Assembly (NCBI GenBank): GCA_964387645.1
Contig: CAYLYM010000151.1
Span: 1 to 7,390, forward strand
From: CAYLYM01 sp964387645
GTDB lineage: Bacteria > Calditrichota > Calditrichia > RBG-13-44-9
Direction: 5' to 3'
DNA: 7,390 nt
Shown here piece by piece: positions 1 through 6,714 of the stretch. Below the pieces are notes generated by a model. The model saw only the letters and a program-made list of their open reading frames with translations, had not been told where the DNA came from and did not search any database. Every line of letters begins with the position of its first letter. Position 1 is the first letter of the stretch. The translations under genes were made by a program, and so were the position numbers.

Positions 1-515
1 GTATCCCGAGAAGAATCAATGTTGGAACCAATTGGAATGATATGTATTTTATCTTTTATAATGTATCTAAAATTTGCGACAATGACATCATGGTCATATT
101 TATTGGTAACAACAATTTTATTAGAGCTTAAGATGAATATAATTTCTGACAATCGTCGTAAAATGTTTACATTGGAAAATTCATGCAGGGTAGTTATGAT
201 TTTGAATCCAAGTAAATGAAATAAAAGAATATAAATATGAGGCATTAAATTATATTTGCCATAAAGAGAACATGGATATTGCAAGTTGATCATGTCGATT
301 TGAGCTCTCTTTAAATATCGGTATAATTTAAAAAATCCTACCAGATTCCATTTTATTTTCAGACTGTTTGGGTAAGGGATAATTTGAGGATTCAGGGTAG
401 TGATGACGTAAATTTTTTCGCCCTTAAAGACCAGCTTTTCAGTCAGGTGGTAACTATAGTCGCCTACTCCGGAAATAACGCTTGGAAAGTCTCCTGTGAT
501 TATGGCTATCTTCAA
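1..515 (-). CDS. GT-B glycosyltransferase (GT4-like), N-terminal part, runs off the window
   Basis: The minus strand from 515 to the window edge is open for 171 codons with no stop. The protein begins (M)KIAIITGDFPSVISGVGDYS; this N-terminal strand followed by a glycine-rich loop and GDY is typical of GT-B retaining glycosyltransferases. Further on are INLQYPCSLYG (about 76-86), TTLHEF (108-113), IVVTN (134-138) and IIPIGSNI (159-166). The last is the start of the inter-domain linker, so the donor-binding C-terminal domain lies outside the window. The start is TTG at 513-515: its TTGA overlaps the TGA stop of the upstream GT2 gene (512-514), and GAAGGA sits 9 bases upstream. This overlap argues for translational coupling in a polysaccharide operon. 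The expected role is cytoplasmic transfer of a sugar from a nucleotide donor to a lipid-linked glycan (inference); donor and acceptor cannot be told. Confidence 0.85.
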   Translation of the reverse strand, partial: MKIAIITGDFPSVISGVGDYSYHLTEKLVFKGEKIYVITTLNPQIIPYPNSLKIKWNLVGFFKLYRYLKRAQIDMINLQYPCSLYGKYNLMPHIYILLFHLLGFKIITTLHEFSNVNILRRLSEIIFILSSNKIVVTNKYDHDVIVANFRYIIKDKIHIIPIGSNIDSSRD

Positions 516-1618
516 AATAACAAATCCTTCATAATTTTAAATATAAGTTTAATGCGGTAAAATTGTTTTCTTCGTAACCCATTAATAAGAGACAACATCA
601 GGCCCAAAACTACGGTGGGTAGGAATTGGGGATAGAACCGCTTGGTAAAGACGAGCCGGTTTCGTAATGCATAATATTCCGATTGCCAACTTCTCTTCTT
701 TGGATCTAAATTTGAGCCAATAGTTCGTCCCTCTTTATGATATACTTTGCTTTGAAGAGAATAAGATAAACCCCATCCTTTCTTTCGCCCTCGAACAGCC
801 CAATCTAATTCTTCGTAATATAAAAAATAATCTTCACACATCAGCCCAATATCAAAAATAAACTCAATCGGCACCAATAGAGAGGCACCCACGATATAGT
901 CGATTGGAAGGAAGTTGTGATCAGACTGCCCAATATCTTTAGTATTTTCGCCTATATGTTTAGAGATGGCTAACCATTTATAGTACTTGCCCCCACCAAG
1001 TGCTTGAATCACATCTGGTCGATCATAATAAAGAAGTTTGCTTCCCATCAATCCTATTTTCTTGCCCTGTTTTTTAAGACATAGATGATTTTTAATTAAA
1101 AATTTTAAAGCATGCGGATCAACTACGGTGTCGTTATTTAATAACCATATATATTTAGCGATTGAATTGTTCAAAACGAATTGTATACCCACATTTATAC
1201 CAGCAGCAAAACCATCATTTTTTTCTTTCCTAATAAAATAAATAATTTTTTGATCACAGTATTCTAAAGGATGCTCTAAATGTTTTTGATTTAATATTTT
1301 CCAACCTTTATTTTGTAATTCGTGATGATGTAATTCAATCAGAGTTACAGGCTTTTCAATCAGTGGAAATAGTAAAGATTTTAACGAATTTTGCGGATGC
1401 AACCATGTATCTAATTCTCCTGTAGCCCATTTATTAAAAAACAGAGCTGAATTGTCAATTGAACCATTATCAACCAGAACGACGAAGTAATGAGGATAGT
1501 CCAGCTTCAATACACTTTCCAGGCATTCTATGGTGTCTGCCCAATTGTTATAATTCAGTATCAATACACAAGTCAGCGGAAAATGTCGGTTTATATTTTG
1601 AAAATTATACGGTTTCAT
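512..1618 (-). CDS. GT2-family glycosyltransferase, rhamnosyltransferase-like
   Basis: This is a GT-A fold inverting transferase of family 2. Motifs in order are LILNYNNW (about 19-26), the nucleotide-binding VDNGS (49-53), GFAAGINVG (136-144), the metal-binding LLNNDT (159-164), IVGASLLV (242-249) and EDYFLYYEELDW (262-273), which carries the usual catalytic acidic residues. VYHKEG and YYALRNRLVF follow; the latter is common in WbbL-like rhamnosyltransferases. A hydrophobic stretch near 332-350 suggests membrane association. Between VDNGS and GFAAG there are about 80 residues, more than in compact members, including a histidine-rich stretch. I chose ATG at 1616-1618. A TTG two codons upstream (1622-1624), with GTGAG 8 bases before it, is also possible. 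The gene follows the flippase after 223 bases and overlaps the next transferase by 4 bases. Transfer of a deoxysugar onto a growing surface glycan is inferred; the sugar itself is not readable. Confidence 0.9.
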   Translation of the reverse strand: MKPYNFQNINRHFPLTCVLILNYNNWADTIECLESVLKLDYPHYFVVLVDNGSIDNSALFFNKWATGELDTWLHPQNSLKSLLFPLIEKPVTLIELHHHELQNKGWKILNQKHLEHPLEYCDQKIIYFIRKEKNDGFAAGINVGIQFVLNNSIAKYIWLLNNDTVVDPHALKFLIKNHLCLKKQGKKIGLMGSKLLYYDRPDVIQALGGGKYYKWLAISKHIGENTKDIGQSDHNFLPIDYIVGASLLVPIEFIFDIGLMCEDYFLYYEELDWAVRGRKKGWGLSYSLQSKVYHKEGRTIGSNLDPKKRSWQSEYYALRNRLVFTKRFYPQFLPTVVLGLMLSLINGLRRKQFYRIKLIFKIMKDLLF

Positions 1619-1817
1619 CTTCAAGAATAAAACTCACTAAACTTTAAATTTATCTTCAGGCAATTTTTAAATTGAGACCTTTTGTGGTAAGAATAGCATC
1701 CCCTGTGCCCTAATTTTTAAATCATGACGATTGAAAATAATCGCTCTGCTTTCTAAAACTTTTTTACAAAACAAAAATTTAAATGTAAGTAAATGAATTT
1801 TGATCCTTCTAATGTTT

Positions 1818-1841
1818 AAATCAAGCTCTTTTTCTTGATTT
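1818..1841. terminator. Stem-loop directly after the flippase stop codon
   Basis: AAATCAAG (1818-1825) and CTTGATTT (1834-1841) are perfect 8-base arms around an 8-base loop. The hairpin touches the flippase stop codon (1842-1844). Read on the plus strand the 3' arm runs into TTTATTTATC, a terminator-like tail. Read on the minus strand, the direction of the flanking genes, it is followed by AAAC instead of a U-tract, so it is not a textbook terminator for the operon. It could protect a 3' end, attenuate transcription, or stop antisense transcription. The rest of the gap (1619-1841) shows no convincing gene. Confidence 0.35.
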
Positions 1842-3149
1842 TTATTTATCCAAAGTGGATAAAGATTTAATTCTGTTGAAATTTCGTCGGACAACGAAAT
1901 ACACACTTAACGTAATAAATGTTTCAACAATAATAACAGAAATAGCAGCACCTTTAAATTGGAATTGCGGAATTAAAATAAGATTTGAGACCAGCATGAG
2001 TAACGCTCCACTAACGATCAAACGGGAATACTCCCTGTCAATATTAGCAGCCAATAGAATTTGGACGGCAGGAACATTAAGGCCTATAATGAGCGGTACA
2101 ATGGCCAATAGTCGCAGGCTGACAACACTTTCATGAAATACTTCCCCAGAAACGATTTTAATAAAAAATTCTGGAAATAATAAAAAGGTTATCCCGATGA
2201 ATGTGGCAAAAAGTAATATAAAAATTTCAGTTCTTCTCAAAAATGAAACTGTGAGATAATAAGATTGACGTATTTTTAGACTTATATGGGGATAAATGGT
2301 TTGCGAAACAATAACGGCAAACTGATTGGCCACATCAATTAGCTTCTTTGCAATTGAATAGTAGCCCACCATAATTTCGCTCGAAAAAAGCCCAAGGATA
2401 AAAATATCCGATGTTTTATATATATTTACGCCAATTGAAGAAAGGAAGATATACCAACCTTCCTTCAAATGATACAAGAGCTGCTGTTTCCCGGGGAAAT
2501 GGATTTTTACATTGAAATGTTTGATTACAATCCACAAAGAAAGTACTCCAGCCACTAAAAATCCCAGGGAGTTCAGCAATAAAACGTATACATAGTGAGA
2601 GGGATTTTTAATAAGTATAAATATCGATGCTGTAAATATAAATCTGGCAATTAGGTTTAGCACTGTTATATATTTCATTTTTTCCATTCCCTGAAAAAAC
2701 CAGATGGGAAACAACACATTTCCCAAAACCATCCCGAATGCAAATACATAAAGCATCCATTCTGCACGAAATTTTTCGAATGTTATTAAAATTATGAATA
2801 AAACCCATAACGTGAGAAGAAATATGCCAAGTTTTATTAACATGACAGATGAAAAGATTTCGGAAACTTTCTCTCGATTTTCTCGGTGAACGGAAACTGA
2901 CCTGGTAGCAGTAAAATTAAATCCGTAATCGGTAATAAGATTAAAATATTGAACAAAGACCTGGGCAAAAACAATTAAGCCAAATTTTTCCGGGCCAAGT
3001 ACTCTCACCAGATAGGGGAATGTGATAATTTGTAAAACATAAATAGAACCCTGTAATAATGACAATGAAAAGAAATTTTCTAAAAGCTTTTTTAAATCGG
3101 GAGAAAATGAAATTTTGCGATAAAATTTTTTCATAAATTTATTGAACAA
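1842..3149 (-). CDS. Polysaccharide flippase, Wzx-like (MOP superfamily)
   Basis: The 435-residue protein is full length for the family and strongly hydrophobic throughout, as expected for 12 or so transmembrane helices. The N-terminal half has the family signature: FSLSLLQGSIYVL (27-39), TFPYLVRVLGPEKFGL (43-58), TDYGFNFTATRSVSVHR (73-89) and EIFSSVMLIKL (97-107), a pattern typical of Pfam Polysacc_synt transporters beside O-antigen, capsule and exopolysaccharide genes. The known family role is to move undecaprenyl-linked oligosaccharide across the inner membrane. The start is TTG (3147-3149) with AGG 6 bases upstream; an in-frame ATG at 3132-3134 lacks a close Shine-Dalgarno site. The short C-terminal tail is basic. 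The gene is flanked by glycosyltransferases on the same strand but by unusually long gaps (472 bases before, 223 after), so it may have its own promoter. No polymerase (Wzy) gene is visible in the window. Confidence 0.93.
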   Translation of the reverse strand: MFNKFMKKFYRKISFSPDLKKLLENFFSLSLLQGSIYVLQIITFPYLVRVLGPEKFGLIVFAQVFVQYFNLITDYGFNFTATRSVSVHRENREKVSEIFSSVMLIKLGIFLLTLWVLFIILITFEKFRAEWMLYVFAFGMVLGNVLFPIWFFQGMEKMKYITVLNLIARFIFTASIFILIKNPSHYVYVLLLNSLGFLVAGVLSLWIVIKHFNVKIHFPGKQQLLYHLKEGWYIFLSSIGVNIYKTSDIFILGLFSSEIMVGYYSIAKKLIDVANQFAVIVSQTIYPHISLKIRQSYYLTVSFLRRTEIFILLFATFIGITFLLFPEFFIKIVSGEVFHESVVSLRLLAIVPLIIGLNVPAVQILLAANIDREYSRLIVSGALLMLVSNLILIPQFQFKGAAISVIIVETFITLSVYFVVRRNFNRIKSLSTLDK

Positions 3150-3621
3150 AGAAAACCTGATTCGTAATGAAATTTAAGTAAAAAAACTAGTCTGTATTTT
3201 CATCTATTTTTTAACATTTTACTTTACAGTTAGCCAAAATAATAATGTAAAAAAAAAAATACAAGGTGATTGGGAAGCTTTATTTCGTAGACGATGAAAG
3301 GACTTTTGAAGTGGCCGGGAAATATAAATTAATCGGGTAAGATAATGAAAACAAAGGCGTGGTGTTGCTGAATTGATAGAAGAATTTTGTCTTACCAGAA
3401 AATATCATTGCTTTAACTTATCTCAGATTCTCTTCAAAATTGAAATAGAATTCGAAATTTTGGACTGACGGAGATTAAGAAAAAAGAAAGAAGACATAAG
3501 ATAAATATGTTTATCAAAATAGGATGAGTAATGGATGGATAAAATCGATGGATCTCCATACATACTGCTTACATGATTAGGTGGAAAAATGTTGTGAGGA
3601 ATAACCGTTTAAATTGTTTTT
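3150..3621. other. 472-base intergenic gap with possible decayed coding sequence
   Basis: No intact gene is visible. On the plus strand one frame starting near 3251 gives a protein-like stretch (KVIGKLYFVDDERTFEVAGK, codons 3263-3322). It continues in the same frame past stops at 3338-3340, 3374-3379 and 3446-3448, with GVVLLN and FVLPENIIALTYLRFSSK between them. Stops are expected by chance in such AT-rich DNA, so this is only suggestive of an old gene remnant. A run of 11 A (3249-3259) precedes it. No good terminator follows the upstream glycosyltransferase gene. The best promoter-like pair toward the flippase on the minus strand (TTGGCT, 17 bases, TTAAAA) is weak. Confidence 0.3.
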
Positions 3622-4761
3622 TTAACCTTCTTCAAGAACTTCATGGTAGAATTCAATGGTCTGTTTGGCGATTTTTTTCCATGAAAAGTATTTTACAGCT
3701 CTTTTGCGTCCGTTCCATTTAGATTCGTTTAATTGGCGTGGTTTATCAAAAAAAAATTGAATCACATCTCGCAATTCCTCTAAATTCCCATAACGATAAT
3801 ATAATCCAGCGTTAGAAAAAAGATTTCTATTACTTTCACTGTCTGATGCTACAACAGCCACACCACTGGCCATTGCTTCCAGGGGAAGGTATTGATCCAG
3901 TCCCATCTTGGGATTATCAGTCCTTTCCGGGTAATAGATGATATCGATACAATTCAAATATTGGGCAATTTCTTCATGAGTAGCCGAGGATATTATATGA
4001 AAATCTAAATTTAACTGTCTGGCCAAATTTATTATTTGAGTTCTCTGCCCACCATCACCTATGATTAGAAGTCGACAGATTAAATTGTGGATAGCTTTAA
4101 ACAAAAGAAAAAGTTCCGAAGTTTTGTTTAATGGACCAAAATAAGCGATGACTTTTTTGGCGCGTGGATTTATTTTGCAGCATAATTCAGGCAAATCGCG
4201 TGGGCGAAAAACTTCGGTATTTACACCCAAAGGAATTATCTTGATTTTACCTTTAAAGTTTCTCTTTTCTATTTCTTTTGCTGTATTGCAAGAATCTGCG
4301 ATGAGTCCATTGGCATTTTTTAAATTGTATTTTTCTACAAGTTGAGATAACAGAAAAGAAGTGCGTCTGGTTTGATGTTTAATTCGCAAGATAATTTTAC
4401 TTAGAGGTGATAATCTTTTACAGTTTTGAATAGTTTGAAAGGCACTCAAGTAACCGGGACAACAATCTATGTCAACCACTTCTGGCTGAAATGATTTAAT
4501 TAAGTTATGCAAATTTGGTTTAAATAATGAAACCGGTTGGATACCTGAGAAAATTACTGGACTCACCACTATATCATAATTATCCGCACTAATTTTCTCC
4601 AAAGGTTGAAATTTCCCATTTCTTTCTATTTTCCAGCCAGGGGGAACAAGAACTTTAAGAGTAGAGGATGTATTCCTGGCAATTTCAAAAGGAAAGATAT
4701 GATTAAATTTATATAATAGCGTACTAAATGAAATCATTAAGATTTTTAAATTCCCATCCAT
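3622..4761 (-). CDS. GT4-type glycosyltransferase (GT-B)
   Basis: A GT-B enzyme of near-usual length (379 residues from ATG). The N-terminal acceptor domain starts KILMISFSTLLYKFN and has VVDIDCCPGYLSAFQT (about 95-110). It resembles a group of GT4 enzymes that carry an acidic D/E-E-P-x-S-L-x-x-Q segment there, here changed to DCCPGYLSAFQ. The linker IIPLGVNTEVFRP (about 175-187) leads into the donor domain with VIAYFG (204-209), LLIIGDGGQR (231-240) and PLEAMASGVAVVASD (293-307). In the E-x7-E donor motif the second Glu is present (about 295) but the first is Gly. The ATG (4759-4761) is directly preceded by an in-frame GTG (4762-4764). The nearest Shine-Dalgarno candidate, AAGGGA, is 14-17 bases away, so the start is uncertain. 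It is the first gene of the minus-strand polysaccharide set, and sugar transfer in glycan assembly is inferred. Confidence 0.88.
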   Translation of the reverse strand: MDGNLKILMISFSTLLYKFNHIFPFEIARNTSSTLKVLVPPGWKIERNGKFQPLEKISADNYDIVVSPVIFSGIQPVSLFKPNLHNLIKSFQPEVVDIDCCPGYLSAFQTIQNCKRLSPLSKIILRIKHQTRRTSFLLSQLVEKYNLKNANGLIADSCNTAKEIEKRNFKGKIKIIPLGVNTEVFRPRDLPELCCKINPRAKKVIAYFGPLNKTSELFLLFKAIHNLICRLLIIGDGGQRTQIINLARQLNLDFHIISSATHEEIAQYLNCIDIIYYPERTDNPKMGLDQYLPLEAMASGVAVVASDSESNRNLFSNAGLYYRYGNLEELRDVIQFFFDKPRQLNESKWNGRKRAVKYFSWKKIAKQTIEFYHEVLEEG

Positions 4762-4993
4762 CACTTAAAAAGTTGCAATCCCTTATACATACTTTCTTAA
4801 TTTCAACTTTTATTCTAAAGAGTCGACAAGGTTGCGAGAAACTTCACTCTTGAATTGTGTTTTATCGACTTTCATTTAGATTTGCTTAATTTAGTGAAGA
4901 TGAAACCCATCACTTTACAGAATAAATCGTATTTGAATAGTTTGTGAGAGCTATCAGGCTAATGTATGCCAGACTGAATTTTGGATCCTTTCC

Positions 4994-5033
4994 ATCCAGC
5001 TGTACCTGCCAGGTAGATTCGCGACTACTGGAT
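4994..5033. repeat. Inverted repeat enclosing a 13-base palindrome
   Basis: ATCCAG (4994-4999) and CTGGAT (5028-5033) are perfect arms. Inside them TACCTGCCAGGTA (5003-5015) is a perfect palindrome around a central C. GATC at 4984-4987 and 5038-5041 lies outside both arms. Stacked palindromes of this kind occur in small interspersed repeats and in structured RNA; only one copy is visible here, so I cannot choose. Confidence 0.45.
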
Positions 5034-5060
5034 ATAAGATCAAGAGTTCAAAGTTTCAAG

Positions 5061-5118
5061 TTAAGCCACCTGTTTTTCCTAAATATATGTCCTATAAAAG
5101 TTATAGGATCAGGCTTAA
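5061..5118. repeat. Nested inverted repeats
   Basis: An outer pair TTAAGCC (5061-5067) and GGCTTAA (5112-5118) encloses an inner perfect hairpin CCTATAA-aag-TTATAGG (5091-5107). No T-run follows on either strand, which argues against an intrinsic terminator. A protein-binding operator, an RNA structure or a small non-autonomous mobile element is possible. Confidence 0.5.
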
Positions 5119-5260
5119 TTATTCACCGATTGTTTATACTAGTTTCGGTAAATAGGGGCCATTCATCCATTACCACAGTCTTTACAGGTGAATGACAAAC
5201 CCATCTGCCAGTTATTGTTCATAAATAAACTAAATTAAACTTGGCTTGTGAGAACGATGC

Positions 5261-5362
5261 TTATCTGATAGTTTTATTAGAGAATTTACCGAATTTCATT
5301 TCGTATTCTTTGTGTCGTTCATGGTTTATTTTTTCTTTGTCTAACAGATTAAATCCCAGCAT
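5261..5362 (-). CDS. Possible small ORF or gene remnant, unrecognised
   Basis: The minus-strand frame from ATG 5360-5362 to TAA 5261-5263 gives 33 residues beginning MLGFNLLDKEKINHERHK and ending GKFSNKTIR. The composition is protein-like, charged and helical, and the frame stays open another 9 codons upstream of the ATG (to a TAA). GGTGG lies only 2 bases before the ATG, too close for a good ribosome site. It could be a small protein, the tail of a decayed gene, or chance. I do not recognise it. Confidence 0.15.
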   Translation of the reverse strand: MLGFNLLDKEKINHERHKEYEMKFGKFSNKTIR

Positions 5363-5431
5363 TTCCACCAAAACTGAAAAACGACTATTTTATTTTTAAT
5401 TTTTATTTGAAATACTTTATAAAATTAATAA

Positions 5432-5440
5432 TGTTATAAT
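5432..5440 (+). promoter_or_regulatory. Extended -10 promoter candidate
   Basis: TGTTATAAT is a perfect extended -10 (TGnTATAAT). A TTGAAA at 5407-5412 is 22 bases upstream, too far for a normal -35, so activity would depend on the extended -10. It points toward the gene at 5672 and would leave a leader of about 225 bases. Confidence 0.35.
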
Positions 5441-5603
5441 CAAAGGCGTGCAAAACTGTATCATGGCAATATTATAGAATGCCCCAACAAATGCTTTAAT
5501 CAGCAAATTTTGTTTAATAACCACGAAAAACAGTTTTAAACCCCGAAAAGTCTTTGTAAATTTTGAAATAATAGTCGTACCAAATTAAATATGACCATTA
5601 GAG

Positions 5604-5641
5604 TATGATATAAGATTCTTTGCAGCAAGTTATGATATAAT
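5604..5641 (+). promoter_or_regulatory. Duplicated extended -10 motif just upstream of the DUF6544-type gene
   Basis: TATGATATAA occurs at 5604-5613 and again at 5631-5640. The second copy reads TGATATAAT through 5641, another perfect extended -10, and would give a transcript starting about 24 bases before the ATG at 5672. The first copy reads TGATATAAG. No clear -35 is present for either. GGAG (5660-5663) lies 8 bases before the start codon. The duplication could mean tandem promoters or a repeated binding site. Confidence 0.45.
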
Positions 5642-5671
5642 CAGTCAATAAATGTATATGGAGTTAAAATT

Positions 5672-6520
5672 ATGTGGATAAAATCTACACTTATTATTTT
5701 TTGTTTCATTGCTTTCCTGATTATTATATATGTCTGGATAAACGGGTACTATCTCGAGAAATCAATAAGACAATTAGTCGTTGAATTAAACAATCATGCC
5801 GATTCCAGCCATGCACGAACTTTTAGATATCAGGATATAGATGGATTACCGGCTCCAGTGCAGAGATACCTTAAAAAAGCTATTCCCGAGGGGGAGCCTT
5901 ACATACACTTTGTAGAATTAACGCAAATCGCTTCTCTTCGCATGAGTGAAGATTCCGAAAAGTGGCGATCTCTCAAGGCTACACAATACTTTACAACTAA
6001 TCCGCCCGGATTTATCTGGGATGCTAAAGTTCAAATGGCACCGCTCATCACAGCGAGAGTTCTTGATATGTACAAGCAAGGTGCCGGAACCCTTAGGGCT
6101 AAACTTTTCAATACTTTCACTGTAGCTGATGAATCGGGTGCCAAAGAATTGGATACCGGTGAATTAATCCGCTATTTGGCTGAAACTGTTTGGTTTCCGA
6201 CTGCTTTGTTGCCCGGTCAATTCCTGAAATGGAAAGCAATAGACAATAATACAGCAATGGCAATACTAAAAGACGGGGATAATGAAGTTAGTTTAAAATT
6301 CTATTTTAACGATGAAGATGAAATAATCAGAGGTACTTCTCAGCGATATCGACTTGTTAACGGCACTTATCAACTGGTAACCTGGACAGGTTATTACAGT
6401 GACTACCAGAAACGAAATGGTATATTGATACCTTTAGAAGCAAAAGTCGAGTGGAATCTTCCTCAGGGTAGTTTTGAATACTGGAAGGGACGAGTTGTCG
6501 ATATCAAGTATAAGCTCTAA
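5672..6520 (+). CDS. Membrane-anchored DUF6544/DUF6920-type protein, function unknown
   Basis: The 282-residue protein has an N-terminal hydrophobic anchor (about 5-24, IIFCFIAFLIIIYVWI) and a soluble domain that probably lies outside the membrane. I recognise the conserved pattern of the family I know as DUF6544/DUF6920 (accession label from memory): LPAPVQRYLKKAIPEG (59-74), PPGFIWDAKVQMAP (111-124), an Asp-x-Tyr-x-x-Gly-x-Gly-x-Leu segment (132-141), RYLAETVWFPTALLP (167-181), WKAID (187-191) and IPLEAKVEW (253-261). The length is normal and there is no interruption. The start is ATG with GGAG 8 bases upstream. No biochemical role is established to my knowledge; the fold may be beta-rich and bind a hydrophobic ligand (inference only). 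It stands alone, opposite in strand to the sugar genes, with its own promoter candidates. Confidence 0.82.
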   Translation: MWIKSTLIIFCFIAFLIIIYVWINGYYLEKSIRQLVVELNNHADSSHARTFRYQDIDGLPAPVQRYLKKAIPEGEPYIHFVELTQIASLRMSEDSEKWRSLKATQYFTTNPPGFIWDAKVQMAPLITARVLDMYKQGAGTLRAKLFNTFTVADESGAKELDTGELIRYLAETVWFPTALLPGQFLKWKAIDNNTAMAILKDGDNEVSLKFYFNDEDEIIRGTSQRYRLVNGTYQLVTWTGYYSDYQKRNGILIPLEAKVEWNLPQGSFEYWKGRVVDIKYKL

Positions 6521-6592
6521 AAAAGTTATCAACTGTATCCCAAAACTCTATATGTGGACTCTACCTAAAAAAGCATTAACCTGAGTCATGGT

Positions 6593-6618
6593 CTCTGGCG
6601 AACCCTGAACGTCCAGAG
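6593..6618. repeat. Short inverted repeat downstream of the DUF6544-type gene
   Basis: CTCTGG (6593-6598) and CCAGAG (6613-6618) are perfect 6-base arms around a 14-base loop, 70 bases after the stop codon. No T-run follows on the plus strand, so termination is not well supported. Confidence 0.3.
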
Positions 6619-6641
6619 CATTCTTGAAAGTAAAGATTAAA

Positions 6642-6693
6642 TTCTAAAATGTAGTGCGCTCAAGCCCAACGCAGGTTATACTTAGCGTTATAT
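6642..6693 (+). other. attC-like site (possible integron recombination site) before the deaminase gene
   Basis: The segment reads like a degenerate integron attC. There is an R''-like TTCTAAA (6642-6648) where AAC would be expected, then CTCAAGCC (6659-6666), a short AACGC-containing loop, GGTTATAC (6674-6681), TTAGC and the R'-like core GTTATAT (6687-6693). CGCT (6657-6660) can pair with AGCG (6684-6687), and AAGCC partly with GGTT. The spacing of GGTTAT, TTAGC and GTTATAT parallels the GGCTTAA, CTCAAGC, GTTAGAT order of classical attC sites. The following gene starts 27 bases after the predicted G/TT crossover, as in cassettes. The R'' half is poor, and no integrase gene is in view. Confidence 0.35.
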
Positions 6694-6714
6694 TTCATTT
6701 ATCGAGAGGACTGC

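Larger units (their letters stand above)
4765..5671. other. About 900-base region without a convincing gene
   Basis: The region separates the minus-strand sugar genes from the plus-strand DUF6544-type gene, so it must hold divergent promoters. It contains inverted repeats (4994-5033, 5061-5118), the small palindrome TACCTGCCAGGTA (5003-5015), a GTTCAAAGTTTCAAGTT low-complexity stretch near 5046-5062, a weak minus-strand reading frame (5261-5362) and promoter-like sequences at 5432-5440 and 5604-5641. An 83-codon plus-strand frame at 4944-5195 does not look like protein and has no ribosome site. A 21-codon minus-strand frame at 4810-4875 (starting MKVDKTQFKSEV) has no ribosome site. No tRNA or rRNA pattern was seen. 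Confidence 0.5.

Noticed and set aside
19..219. 66-codon plus-strand frame
   Set aside because: Antisense to the TTG-started glycosyltransferase, which has family motifs.
1667..1906. 79-codon minus-strand frame overlapping the end of the flippase gene
   Set aside because: GTG start inside the flippase gene, 65 bases of overlap, no clear ribosome site and no recognisable motif.
1855..2136. 93-codon plus-strand frame inside the flippase gene
   Set aside because: Antisense shadow of a clear membrane-protein gene.
4810..4875. 21-codon minus-strand frame beginning MKVDKTQFKSEV
   Set aside because: No ribosome site and too short to separate from chance.
4944..5195. 83-codon plus-strand frame
   Set aside because: It covers the inverted repeats, lacks a Shine-Dalgarno site and its translation has no domain-like pattern.
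6624..6650. TTGAAA and TAAAAT as a promoter for the deaminase gene
   Set aside because: The spacer is 15 bases, shorter than normal, and it overlaps the attC-like segment; it remains possible but weak.
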